DNA from: Hellea sp.
GTDB taxonomy: Bacteria > Pseudomonadota > Alphaproteobacteria > Caulobacterales > Maricaulaceae
Assembly: GCA_020628635.1 (NCBI GenBank)
Contig: JAHDEU010000031.1
Span: 1-12,044 of the forward strand
Direction: 5' to 3'
DNA: 12,044 nt
Below are positions 1 through 6,109 of this stretch, in pieces. Every line of letters starts with the position of its first letter. Position 1 is the stretch's first letter. The notes beneath the pieces are model-generated. The model did no database searches and was not told the DNA's origin. It saw nothing but the letters and a program-made list of their open reading frames with translations. The position numbers and the translations under genes were made by a program.

Positions 1-17
1 AGGGAGAGGAAAGAGAC

Positions 18-95
18 ATTCAATCCATTGAATTCCTCCCCGGAAAGGGGAGGTGGCGCAGCGAACGCAGTGAGTCGGGTCGGAGGGGTGACCCC
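18..95. repeat. Candidate intergenic palindromic repeat element (two hairpins plus a short palindrome)
   Basis: This non-coding stretch lies beyond the 3' end of thpR. It contains three inverted repeats: ATTCAAT (18-24) with ATTGAAT (27-33) around a 2-base loop; CCTCCCC (35-41) with GGGGAGG (47-53) around GGAAA; and GGGGT-G-ACCCC at 85-95. Perfect stems in tandem with no ORF resemble the REP-like intergenic elements common in GC-rich alphaproteobacteria. The GC hairpin could also act as a weak terminator for thpR, but read on the minus strand it is not followed by a T-run. Only one copy is visible here, so repeat status is inference. I see nothing else in 1-128. Confidence 0.4.
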
Positions 96-128
96 AACAT
101 CAGCCGCGCGCCCGCGCGACCTTCCTCG

Positions 129-671
129 CTACGCGCCCAACAACGGATAGCTCGCCTCCACGTCATACCGGTTCGGCCCCGCCTTGGTCCGGTGACTGCT
201 CATCAGCACCATGCGGTCGATCAGGAACGGCCCGACCTCCAGACCCGCGTGCTTCTGCTCCCACTCCGCGATCTTGGGCACGTCCGGAAACGGCTTCAGA
301 TAGGCCAGCGTCAGATGCGGCGTGTAGCTGCGCGTTTCCATGTCGATGCGAAGCTCCCGCGCCGCCCGGCGGCAATGCTTGTGCAGGCGCGACAGCTCCG
401 CGTCGTCCCGCAGACGGCAATGCAGCTGGTGCGGCTCGGCGCGGCCGAAATGGCCGACGCCGTCCAGATGGAGTTCCAGCGCGGGCATGGGCTTGCGCGC
501 GAGCTCCTCGTCGAGTTCTTCGGCCAGCCGGTCGCTGACCTCCCCGAAATAGCCGACCGTGATGTGCAGTTTCTCGGACGGATGCCAGCGCGCGCCGGGC
601 ACGCCTTTCTGGATGCGGCGGACGGCGAGGGCGACACCGGGCGGCGGGAGCAGGGCGGCAAACAGGATCAT
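129..671 (-). CDS. thpR: RNA 2',3'-cyclic phosphodiesterase (2'-5' RNA ligase family, ThpR/LigT)
   Basis: A 180-residue cytoplasmic protein of the 2H phosphoesterase superfamily. Family members hydrolyse RNA 2',3'-cyclic phosphates to 2'-phosphates and were first known as 2'-5' RNA ligases acting on tRNA halves. Both signature HxT motifs are present: H36-I-T38-V in the N-terminal lobe and H119-L-T121-L in the C-terminal lobe. The two histidines act as acid/base and the threonines bind phosphate. Length matches the family (about 175-190), so the gene looks intact. It starts at ATG 671 with no strong Shine-Dalgarno sequence and lies 33 bases downstream of the aldo/keto reductase on the same strand. 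This suggests one transcript, though no functional link is obvious. Family assignment is secure; the physiological substrate in bacteria is not established. Confidence 0.93.
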   Translation of the reverse strand: MILFAALLPPPGVALAVRRIQKGVPGARWHPSEKLHITVGYFGEVSDRLAEELDEELARKPMPALELHLDGVGHFGRAEPHQLHCRLRDDAELSRLHKHCRRAARELRIDMETRSYTPHLTLAYLKPFPDVPKIAEWEQKHAGLEVGPFLIDRMVLMSSHRTKAGPNRYDVEASYPLLGA

Positions 672-704
672 GGGCGTTGGGTGGCGTTCTCGCGCCGGTT
701 GTCG

Positions 705-1751
705 CTAGCGCCCGAGCGGGCAGCGATAGGTTTCGTGAATGCGCGTGGCCTGCGCCTCCATGGCGTCGGTCCACTCGATGTCGTGGGCGTCGATGTTCTC
801 TTTTAGCTGTTCCAGCGAGGTCGCGCCGATGATGTTGGATGTCAGGAACTCGCGGCTCTCGACGAATTTCAGCGAGAATTGAACGGGCGTCAGGCCGAGA
901 TCGCGGGCCGTGTCGTTGCAGTCCATCCAGCACTCGCGGTTGTTCATGTAGTTTTCCATGAAGCCCGAAAAGCTGGCCGCGCGCGAACCCGCGGGCCGGT
1001 TGCCGTCATCGTATTTTCCCGTGAACACGCCCATGCCGAGCGGGGAATAGGCCAGCAGCCCGACCTGTTCGCGCATCGCGATTTCCGCGCGGTCATAGTC
1101 GAACCGGCGCGCCATGAGATTGTACACGCACTGGTTGGAGACCATGCGCGGCAGCCCGGCCGCCTCGCTCAGCGCGATGTATTTCATGGTCGCCCAGGCG
1201 GATTCGTTTGACAGCCCCACATGCCGGATGCGCCCCGCCTCCACATGGCGCCCCAGCGCGCCCAGAATGTCTTCCAGCGGCACCATGTCCGACGTGTCGT
1301 AGTCATGGTAGGCGTGGAAGCCGAAGCCCGGCATGGGGCGGTCGGGCCAGTGCAGCTGGTAGAGGTCGATATAGTCGGTCTGCAGGCGGCGCAGGCTGTG
1401 CTCCACCGCGTAGTCGATCTGCGCGGGCGTGTGGCGGGTCATGCCGACACCCCCGTCCCGCGTCCAGGTCATGCCCGAGCGCCCCACCACCTTGGTCGCG
1501 ATGACCACGTCGTCGCGCTTGCCGCGGCCCGCCAGCCACGTGCCGATATATTCTTCCGTGCGACCCTGCGTTTTCGGATCGGCCGGCACGGGATACATTT
1601 CGGCGGCGTCTATGAAGTTGATGCCGCGCGACACGGCGTAGTCGAGCTGTTCATGGGCCTCGGACTCAGAGTTCTGCTGCCCCCAGGTCATCGTGCCGAG
1701 GCAGACCGAGCTGACATCGATGCCGGTGCGTCCGAGTTTGCGCATGTCCAT
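705..1751 (-). CDS. Aldo/keto reductase, Tas-like, NADP(H)-dependent
   Basis: A 348-residue cytoplasmic TIM-barrel oxidoreductase, close in length and pattern to E. coli Tas (about 346 residues). Visible hallmarks are the N-terminal RKLGRTGIDVSSVCLGTMTWG strand and the catalytic tetrad: Asp48 and Tyr53 (NFIDAAEMY), Lys88 (VIATK) and His135 (LYQLHWPDR). Near the C-terminus, a NIIGATSLEQLKENI segment resembles the usual NADP(H) phosphate-binding region. Tas-type proteins reduce aldehydes and ketones; the physiological substrate is unknown. The start at ATG 1751 has AAGGA (1762-1766) 10 bases upstream; a second ATG two codons on (1745) is possible. It is the first gene of a probable pair with thpR and is divergent from the BI-1 family gene. 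I give no symbol because orthology to tas cannot be settled by eye. Confidence 0.93.
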   Translation of the reverse strand: MDMRKLGRTGIDVSSVCLGTMTWGQQNSESEAHEQLDYAVSRGINFIDAAEMYPVPADPKTQGRTEEYIGTWLAGRGKRDDVVIATKVVGRSGMTWTRDGGVGMTRHTPAQIDYAVEHSLRRLQTDYIDLYQLHWPDRPMPGFGFHAYHDYDTSDMVPLEDILGALGRHVEAGRIRHVGLSNESAWATMKYIALSEAAGLPRMVSNQCVYNLMARRFDYDRAEIAMREQVGLLAYSPLGMGVFTGKYDDGNRPAGSRAASFSGFMENYMNNRECWMDCNDTARDLGLTPVQFSLKFVESREFLTSNIIGATSLEQLKENIDAHDIEWTDAMEAQATRIHETYRCPLGR

Positions 1752-1870
1752 GGGCGGGCGGTCCTTGAGGCTGTTGGGAGAGCGCGCCGTCTAGCGAAGC
1801 CGGGCCGCGCGCGCACCTGTTAAATGAGGGGCGGCCCGCAGCAACGCTTAACCCCGCTTCGGCGTTATGA

Positions 1871-1900
1871 TTGGCAAGAGCGTGCGTTTGCGCCTATATA
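1871..1900 (+). promoter_or_regulatory. Predicted sigma70-type promoter for the BI-1 family gene
   Basis: A -35-like TTGGCA (1871-1876) is followed after 18 bases by TATATA (1895-1900); shifting the -10 to CTATAT gives 17. This AT-rich -10 stands out in a very GC-rich background. It would place the transcription start near 1907 and leave a leader of about 45 bases. Prediction from sequence only. Confidence 0.5.
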
Positions 1901-1942
1901 CACCCCAAAGGCCTGCGCATTCACGCGGGCACGGACAACAAC

Positions 1943-1946
1943 GGAG
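1943..1946 (+). promoter_or_regulatory. Ribosome binding site deciding the BI-1 family start
   Basis: GGAG sits 6 bases before ATG 1953. The open frame extends upstream to an ATG at 1824. That earlier start has no such site, lies upstream of the predicted promoter, and would add 43 residues unlike the family. Confidence 0.7.
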
Positions 1947-1952
1947 TTCACG

Positions 1953-2675
1953 ATGAACGATTTTAGAAACGGCGTGATCGGGGCCAATGCGGACACCGAG
2001 CTCGGCCTGAAGAGCTTCATGCTCGGCACTTATCGCTGGATGGCGCTGGCCATGGGCGTGACGGCGACCACGGCCTATCTGTTCGGCACCTATGTGCTGA
2101 CCCCGGAAATCGCGCAGATGCTGTTCGGCAATGTCATCGTCGCGCTGATGATCGTGGGCGGCATCATCTTCGCCTTCAGCGCGGTGGGCAAGAAACTGCC
2201 GACCATGTCCATGGGCGGCGTTCTGACATTCCTGTTCGCTATGGCGGCGGCGCTGGGCGTGCTCGCCAGCACGCTGGTTTATCGCGACCCCGCCATCGTC
2301 GCGAAAATCTTCTTCATGACCGTGGCGCTGTTCGGCGGCCTGTCCATGTTCGGCTACACGACCAAGACGGACCTGACGCCCTATTTCAAGTTCGCGGCCA
2401 TCGGCTTCATGGTGTTTGTCGGCTACATGCTGCTGAGCATGGCGATTCCGGCAATCGCGCCGACCGGCATGATGCAGACCATCGTCTTCGCCGTCGCCCT
2501 GCTGTTCATCTCGGTTATCGTGGCGGGCGAAACGCAGATGCTCAAGCGGGTCTATTACTCGCTGGGCAATGACGGCGAGATGATCAACAAGTTCAGCGCC
2601 TACGGTGCGGCGCTGCTGCTGCTGAGCTTCTACAACATGTTCCAGCTGCTGATGGCCTTGTTCGGTCGCGACTAG
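1953..2675 (+). CDS. Bax inhibitor-1 / YccA family inner-membrane protein
   Basis: A 240-residue polytopic inner-membrane protein of the Bax inhibitor-1 (UPF0005/TMBIM) family, whose bacterial members include YccA and YbhL. About seven hydrophobic segments can be read, beginning near residue 24 (RWMALAMGVTATTAYLFGTY) and ending with LLLLSFYNMFQLLMALFG. The closing stretch with polar residues in the last helix is typical. E. coli YccA modulates the FtsH protease, and BsYetJ is a pH-sensitive calcium leak channel; which role applies here is unknown. The start is set by the GGAG site and the predicted promoter. Length agrees with the family (about 220-250). It is monocistronic, ends at an intrinsic terminator and converges on nth. 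Confidence 0.9.
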   Translation: MNDFRNGVIGANADTELGLKSFMLGTYRWMALAMGVTATTAYLFGTYVLTPEIAQMLFGNVIVALMIVGGIIFAFSAVGKKLPTMSMGGVLTFLFAMAAALGVLASTLVYRDPAIVAKIFFMTVALFGGLSMFGYTTKTDLTPYFKFAAIGFMVFVGYMLLSMAIPAIAPTGMMQTIVFAVALLFISVIVAGETQMLKRVYYSLGNDGEMINKFSAYGAALLLLSFYNMFQLLMALFGRD

Positions 2676-2704
2676 TCGCGCTCGGCCCACAGCCTGGACA
2701 TGCG

Positions 2705-2734
2705 AAAGCCCCGCCCACCCGGCGGGGCTTTTTT
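2705..2734. terminator. Intrinsic terminator between the BI-1 family gene and nth
   Basis: An 11-bp perfect stem pairs AAAGCCCCGCC (2705-2715) with GGCGGGGCTTT (2721-2731) around loop CACCC. The T-run continues to 2734 on the plus strand, so it is a strong terminator for the upstream membrane protein gene. It lies 30 bases past that stop and just beyond the nth stop on the other strand. On the minus strand only three T's follow, so it may work in both directions but better on plus. Confidence 0.9.
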
Positions 2735-2742
2735 CTATGCCG

Positions 2743-3423
2743 CTACTTCGGCGGCAGCGTCTTCTTCGCAAACCGGCAGAGATCCGCGATCCGGCAGTCA
2801 TAGCATTTCGGCGTTCTGGCCAGGCAAACATAGCGGCCGTGCAGCAATATCCAGTGATGCGCGCCCAGCCGGAACTCGTCCGGCGTCACGCGCAACAGGT
2901 TGAGCTCCACGATGGTCGGGTCCTTGCCCGGCGCCATGCCGGTGCGGTTGGAGACGCGGAAGATGTGCGTGTCCACCGCCATGGTCGGCTGGCCGAAAGC
3001 CTCGTTGAGCACGACATTGGCCGTCTTGCGCCCCACGCCCGGCAGGCGGATGAGCTGCTCGCGCTCCTGCGGAACCTCTCCGCCGAACTCGTCGAGGATC
3101 ATGCGCGACAGGGCGACCACATTCTTGGCCTTGTTGCGGTAGAGCCCGATGGTCTTGATGTGCTCGCGCACGGCCGTCTCCCCCAGATCGACCATGGCCT
3201 GCGGGGTGGGCGCGGCGGGAAAGAGCCGGCGCGTGGCCTTGTTGACGCCGACATCCGTGGCTTGGGCGGACAGCGCGACGGCCACCACCAGCTGAAAGGG
3301 CGTGTCGTATTCCAGCTCGGTGACCGGGTCGGGGTTCTGGTCGCGCAGGCGGCGATAGATCTCCGCAATATCCGCGCGGTTCATGCGCGGCCGCGGCAGG
3401 GTCTTGTAGAGGCGTTCCTTCAC
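2743..3423 (-). CDS. nth: Endonuclease III (DNA glycosylase / AP lyase)
   Basis: Base-excision repair enzyme that removes oxidised pyrimidines and cleaves abasic sites by beta-elimination. All hallmarks are visible when numbered from the GTG at 3423. The helix-hairpin-helix LPGVGRKTANVVL carries catalytic Lys133, and VDTHIFRV carries catalytic Asp151. The 4Fe-4S ligands are Cys200, Cys207, Cys210 and Cys216 (C-x6-C-x2-C-x5-C). Every key residue sits 13 positions later than in E. coli Nth, whose first Met aligns with the ATG at 3384, so that is the alternative start (213 residues). I prefer GTG 3423 (226 residues) because it overlaps the upstream flavoprotein stop as GTGA and similar N-terminal extensions are common in alphaproteobacterial Nth. 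Neither start has a strong Shine-Dalgarno site. Confidence 0.96.
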   Translation of the reverse strand: MKERLYKTLPRPRMNRADIAEIYRRLRDQNPDPVTELEYDTPFQLVVAVALSAQATDVGVNKATRRLFPAAPTPQAMVDLGETAVREHIKTIGLYRNKAKNVVALSRMILDEFGGEVPQEREQLIRLPGVGRKTANVVLNEAFGQPTMAVDTHIFRVSNRTGMAPGKDPTIVELNLLRVTPDEFRLGAHHWILLHGRYVCLARTPKCYDCRIADLCRFAKKTLPPK

Positions 3424-3989
3424 TGGGAGTCTGCGAGTGCCGCCTTTTCCCGCGTGCGGCGGATGATGGCGTTGAACAAATTGTCGGCCAGGTCCGAACT
3501 CGGCTGCGCCACCAGCGCGCCGTGTTCGGAAAACGCACTGCCCGCATTGCCGCAGCCGACCTGAACCGGGATCACTTCCGCGCCCAGCCGCGTGAGAATG
3601 TACTGGATCTGGCGCATGCACATGATGCCGCTCATCGGGCCGGGCGTGCAGGACGCGATCCCCCAGACGGGCCCGAAGAAATGCGCGCGGTCGAATGTGG
3701 ACGTCCAGTCGATCACGTTCTTGAGCAGCGGCGGCAGCGAGCCGTTATATTCCGGGCTGACCACGACCACGCCGTCGAAGGTCGCGAGATGCTTCACCAG
3801 CGCCTTGGTCGTTTCCGGCAATTCCAGATCGCCGTGATAGAGCGGCATCTCGTATTCGCCCAGATCGACGCGCTCCGCCGTCGCGCCGTGCTCTTCTGCC
3901 CGCATCATCAGGGCGGATTCCAGCTGGCGGTTGATGGAGCCGTCCCGCAGCGAGCCGCATAGAAAGGCAATCTTGACGTTTGTTGACAT
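3420..3989 (-). CDS. NADPH-dependent FMN reductase family flavoprotein
   Basis: A 189-residue flavodoxin-like protein of the NADPH-dependent FMN reductase family (as in SsuE, ChrR and azoreductase-type quinone reductases). The N-terminal phosphate-binding loop is G12-S13-L-R-x-x-S18-x-N20. The second flavin-contacting motif is SPEYNGSLPPLLKNVIDW, starting at Ser78. The near-intact family pattern and length (about 175-195) suggest a working FMN-binding quinone, azo or metal reductase; the substrate cannot be read from sequence. Its stop TGA overlaps the GTG of nth by four bases, so nth is probably translationally coupled to it. It is divergent from the small membrane protein gene, with 75 bases between starts. 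Confidence 0.92.
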   Translation of the reverse strand: MSTNVKIAFLCGSLRDGSINRQLESALMMRAEEHGATAERVDLGEYEMPLYHGDLELPETTKALVKHLATFDGVVVVSPEYNGSLPPLLKNVIDWTSTFDRAHFFGPVWGIASCTPGPMSGIMCMRQIQYILTRLGAEVIPVQVGCGNAGSAFSEHGALVAQPSSDLADNLFNAIIRRTREKAALADSQ

Positions 3990-4064
3990 GCGCCGCGCCT
4001 ATGGCAGCTCACCTCGGCGTGCAAGAACCTTGCGTGTCGCAGTCCTGCGCCCATATCGGGGGCC

Positions 4065-4529
4065 ATGGTTTACGGCGATATCGTCCTCTATCTGATCTTC
4101 GGGCCGCTGCTGCTGATGGCGGTGGCGTTTTCCCTGCGCGCGCTGATCGGCCTGCGCGGATTGCGGGCCGAGGCGGAGGCCGACTACGACTACCGTGTCG
4201 CGAATGGCCTGCATCCCGGCGTCGAGGAATCGCCTTTCGTGGAGACCTATATCCGAGTCAGCCGCCCGCGCGGCGCGATCCACGCAGCCGTCGCGCTCTG
4301 GGCCGTGCTGCTCGCCACGCCGGTCATCGCGGCGGTGCTGGAGTTCCTGCTGGAGCTGCTCTGGCAGGCCTCGGGCCAGTCCCGCGTCTTCGAGCCGGGC
4401 TATCTGGTCTGGGCGTTTTTCATCTTCTTCGGCCTGCTCGGCGCCTGGGCCGCCATCGGTTATGCCGTGGCCCGCCGCTACCACCGCCGCGCACCGGGAC
4501 GCCTGGAAGACGAGTTGCGGCTGCTCTAG
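4065..4529 (+). CDS. Small membrane protein of unknown function
   Basis: I do not recognise a family for this 154-residue protein. Three hydrophobic segments are visible, roughly residues 6-30, 71-99 and 113-136. The first is followed by a charged stretch (RGLRAEAEADYDYRVANG), and the C-terminus is Arg-rich (RRYHRRAPGRLEDELRLL). A hydrophilic loop between helices 1 and 2 (about residues 31-70) is the only sizeable soluble part. By the positive-inside rule the Arg-rich tail is probably cytoplasmic. No catalytic or metal-binding motif stands out. The reading frame is supported by coherent membrane segments and by its close fit between neighbours: it starts 75 bases from the divergent flavoprotein gene, and its TAG stop shares CTAG with the dapB stop. 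ATG 4065 has only a G-rich, weak ribosome site. Confidence 0.75.
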   Translation: MVYGDIVLYLIFGPLLLMAVAFSLRALIGLRGLRAEAEADYDYRVANGLHPGVEESPFVETYIRVSRPRGAIHAAVALWAVLLATPVIAAVLEFLLELLWQASGQSRVFEPGYLVWAFFIFFGLLGAWAAIGYAVARRYHRRAPGRLEDELRLL

Positions 4530-5245
4530 CCGCCCAGCACATCGTCCATCGAATACAGCCCCGCAGGCTTGCCCACCGCCCAGCGCAGCGCGGACAGCGC
4601 ACCATCGGCGAAGACGTCGCGGTTGAGCGCGGAGTGTCCCAGCGTGATCATCTCGGAATTGCTGACCAGCCGCACTTCGTGGTCGCCATAAACGCCGCCG
4701 CCGCGCAGCACCGCAAAGCCGATATCGCCGCGTCCGCGCGCACCCTTCCGCTCGTGCGAGGCCACGATACCGAGCTGCACATCCCGGCCATCCGCCACCG
4801 CCTCGCCCAGCATCCATGCCGTGCCCGACGGCGCATCGACCTTGTCGCGGTGGTGCATTTCCAGGATTTCGATGTCCCAGTCATCGCCGAGGCTGGAGGC
4901 GGCCTGATAGGCCAGCCGCATGAGCAGGTTGATGCCCAGCGAGAAATTGCCGGACTGCAGCACGGCCAGGCGCGCGGACGCCTTCTTGATCCGCTTGTGC
5001 ACGCCGGTCGACAAACCCGTCGTGCCCGACACAAAGGCGCAGCCATCCTTGAGATGCGGCAGGGCATGGACGATGGCGCTCTCGCTGGAAAAGTCGATCA
5101 CGCCGTCACACTGCGCCAGCGACGCATAGTCCGGCGCCTCCGCGCTGACCCGCGCGACGACCTCCACGAAGTCGTCCTCTGCAGCCAGCCGGTCCACCGC
5201 CTGCCCCATGCGGCCGTCCGCGCCCAGTAGTCCCAATCTGATCAT
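4526..5245 (-). CDS. dapB: 4-hydroxy-tetrahydrodipicolinate reductase
   Basis: Cytoplasmic enzyme of the diaminopimelate/lysine pathway. It reduces the dehydrated 4-hydroxy-tetrahydrodipicolinate to tetrahydrodipicolinate with NAD(P)H, supplying meso-DAP for peptidoglycan and lysine. The nucleotide-binding loop is G8-A-D-G11-R-M-G14. SGTTGLS (from Ser73) is the conserved strand-loop motif, NFSLGIN begins at Asn100, and the signature EMHHRDKVDAPSGTA contains His131, His132 and Lys135. The C-terminus GLYSMDDVLGG matches the family ending. At 239 residues it is about 30 shorter than E. coli DapB, mostly from a compact region after the first Rossmann strand; no key residue is lost. The frame is open up to 5299, but ATG 5245 aligns with family N-termini and has an AGGG site upstream. 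Confidence 0.95.
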   Translation of the reverse strand: MIRLGLLGADGRMGQAVDRLAAEDDFVEVVARVSAEAPDYASLAQCDGVIDFSSESAIVHALPHLKDGCAFVSGTTGLSTGVHKRIKKASARLAVLQSGNFSLGINLLMRLAYQAASSLGDDWDIEILEMHHRDKVDAPSGTAWMLGEAVADGRDVQLGIVASHERKGARGRGDIGFAVLRGGGVYGDHEVRLVSNSEMITLGHSALNRDVFADGALSALRWAVGKPAGLYSMDDVLGG

Positions 5246-5344
5246 GGGTCGCGCCCTACAGCCTTTCGCAAATTTAAGGAAGATGAGCCGGACGCGCACG
5301 CACTATTCAGTCGGAGTTCAAGCCTTTTGCGCTAACTCGCATCC

Positions 5345-6034
5345 ATGAAAACGATTCGCCCCATTCTGCTGACCGCCGCCCTGCTGGCTCCCGCGACGGC
5401 CCTGCCCATCGCGGCAGGCGCGCAGGTGCGCCCCGCGCAACCGCAAAGCCAGTTCGCCCCCGCCCAGCTGCCCGCCTTCACCGAGCCGCGCAATGTCCCG
5501 GCGGACCTCGCCCGGCTGGACGCGGCGCTGAACGGCACGGCGAGCTTTTCCGGCCGTTTCGCGCAATATGGCGCGGATGGGTCCTATTCCACGGGCACGG
5601 TCGAGCTGCAGCGGCCCGGCAAGGTCCGGTTCGAATATGACGACCCGAATCCGCTGCTGATCGTCAGCGACGGCGTGACGCTGACCTATCACGACCGCGC
5701 GCTCGACACGACGGACCGTGTCCCACTGTCGGCCACGCCGCTCAACTACTTCCTCAAGGAGAACATCGACCTCGCCAACGACACCGAAGTCGTGGCGCTG
5801 CAGAAGCTGCCCACGGAGTGGCGGATGAGCGCACGCGACGGCTCCGGCAATCTGGACGGCGCGATCACCATGGTCTTCGAGCCGCAGACGCTGGCGCTCA
5901 AGCAATGGATCATCACCGACGAGTTCGGCGGCCAGACGACCGTGCAGTTGTCCGACCTGCGCTACAATGAGCGCATCGACCCGCGCCGCTTCATCCTGCG
6001 CGATACCGGCCGCCGGGACCGCCGCCGCCGGTAG
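5345..6034 (+). CDS. lolA: Outer-membrane lipoprotein carrier protein LolA
   Basis: Periplasmic chaperone that accepts lipoproteins from the LolCDE transporter and ferries them to the outer membrane. The 229-residue precursor begins with a Sec signal peptide (MKTIRPILLTAALLAPATAL), with likely cleavage after AGA at residues 24-26. A Pro/Gln-rich linker (about 28-48) follows, then the LolA barrel. The family core is visible as SFSGRFAQY, the strand PGKVRFEYDDPNPLLIVSDG, and later FEPQTLALKQWIITDEFGGQT and a terminal DPRRFILRD. The barrel has the usual length. The C-terminus is an unusual basic tail, RDRRRR. It starts 99 bases from the divergent dapB. I saw no strong Shine-Dalgarno sequence or promoter in that gap. 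Confidence 0.9.
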   Translation: MKTIRPILLTAALLAPATALPIAAGAQVRPAQPQSQFAPAQLPAFTEPRNVPADLARLDAALNGTASFSGRFAQYGADGSYSTGTVELQRPGKVRFEYDDPNPLLIVSDGVTLTYHDRALDTTDRVPLSATPLNYFLKENIDLANDTEVVALQKLPTEWRMSARDGSGNLDGAITMVFEPQTLALKQWIITDEFGGQTTVQLSDLRYNERIDPRRFILRDTGRRDRRRR

Positions 6035-6052
6035 ATTTTGCCTCTCGCGCAC

Positions 6053-6071
6053 CTCGCTTGAGCCAAGCGAG
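6053..6071. other. Perfect inverted repeat between lolA and putA
   Basis: CTCGCTTG (6053-6060) and CAAGCGAG (6064-6071) form an 8-bp perfect stem with loop AGC. An outer TTGCC (6038-6042) can pair with GGCAA (6074-6078). No T-run follows, so it is a poor intrinsic terminator. Position 19 bases past the lolA stop and 38 bases before the putA ATG allows three readings: an operator for a putA regulator, an mRNA hairpin protecting the lolA 3' end, or a leader structure for putA. Function is not shown by sequence. Confidence 0.45.
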
Positions 6072-6109
6072 ACGGCAACCTTGCGCGCATTACGGCGTAG
6101 CACTCGGCC

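Noticed and set aside
1824..1952. Upstream in-frame ATG extending the BI-1 family protein by 43 residues
   Set aside because: The extension lies over the predicted promoter, has no ribosome site and does not resemble the family; ATG 1953 has GGAG at ideal spacing.
1848..2831. Minus-strand open frame of 327 codons opposite the BI-1 family gene
   Set aside because: It crosses an intrinsic terminator and a predicted promoter and encodes a His/Arg/Gln-rich product without motifs.
4030..4059. Possible promoter TTGCGT - 18 bases - TATCGG before the small membrane protein
   Set aside because: The -10 is poor and would place transcription start at or after the ATG, so it is not a credible promoter for this start.
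3980..5230. Long plus-strand open frame of 416 codons spanning the membrane protein and dapB
   Set aside because: It is out of frame with the clear membrane protein gene and antisense to dapB. Its composition is Arg/Ala/His-rich with no recognisable motif, as expected for GC-rich shadow frames.
5246..5299. Upstream in-frame ATG extending DapB by 18 residues
   Set aside because: DapB proteins begin directly at the Rossmann strand (MIRLGLLGADGRMG); the extension is basic and non-conserved.
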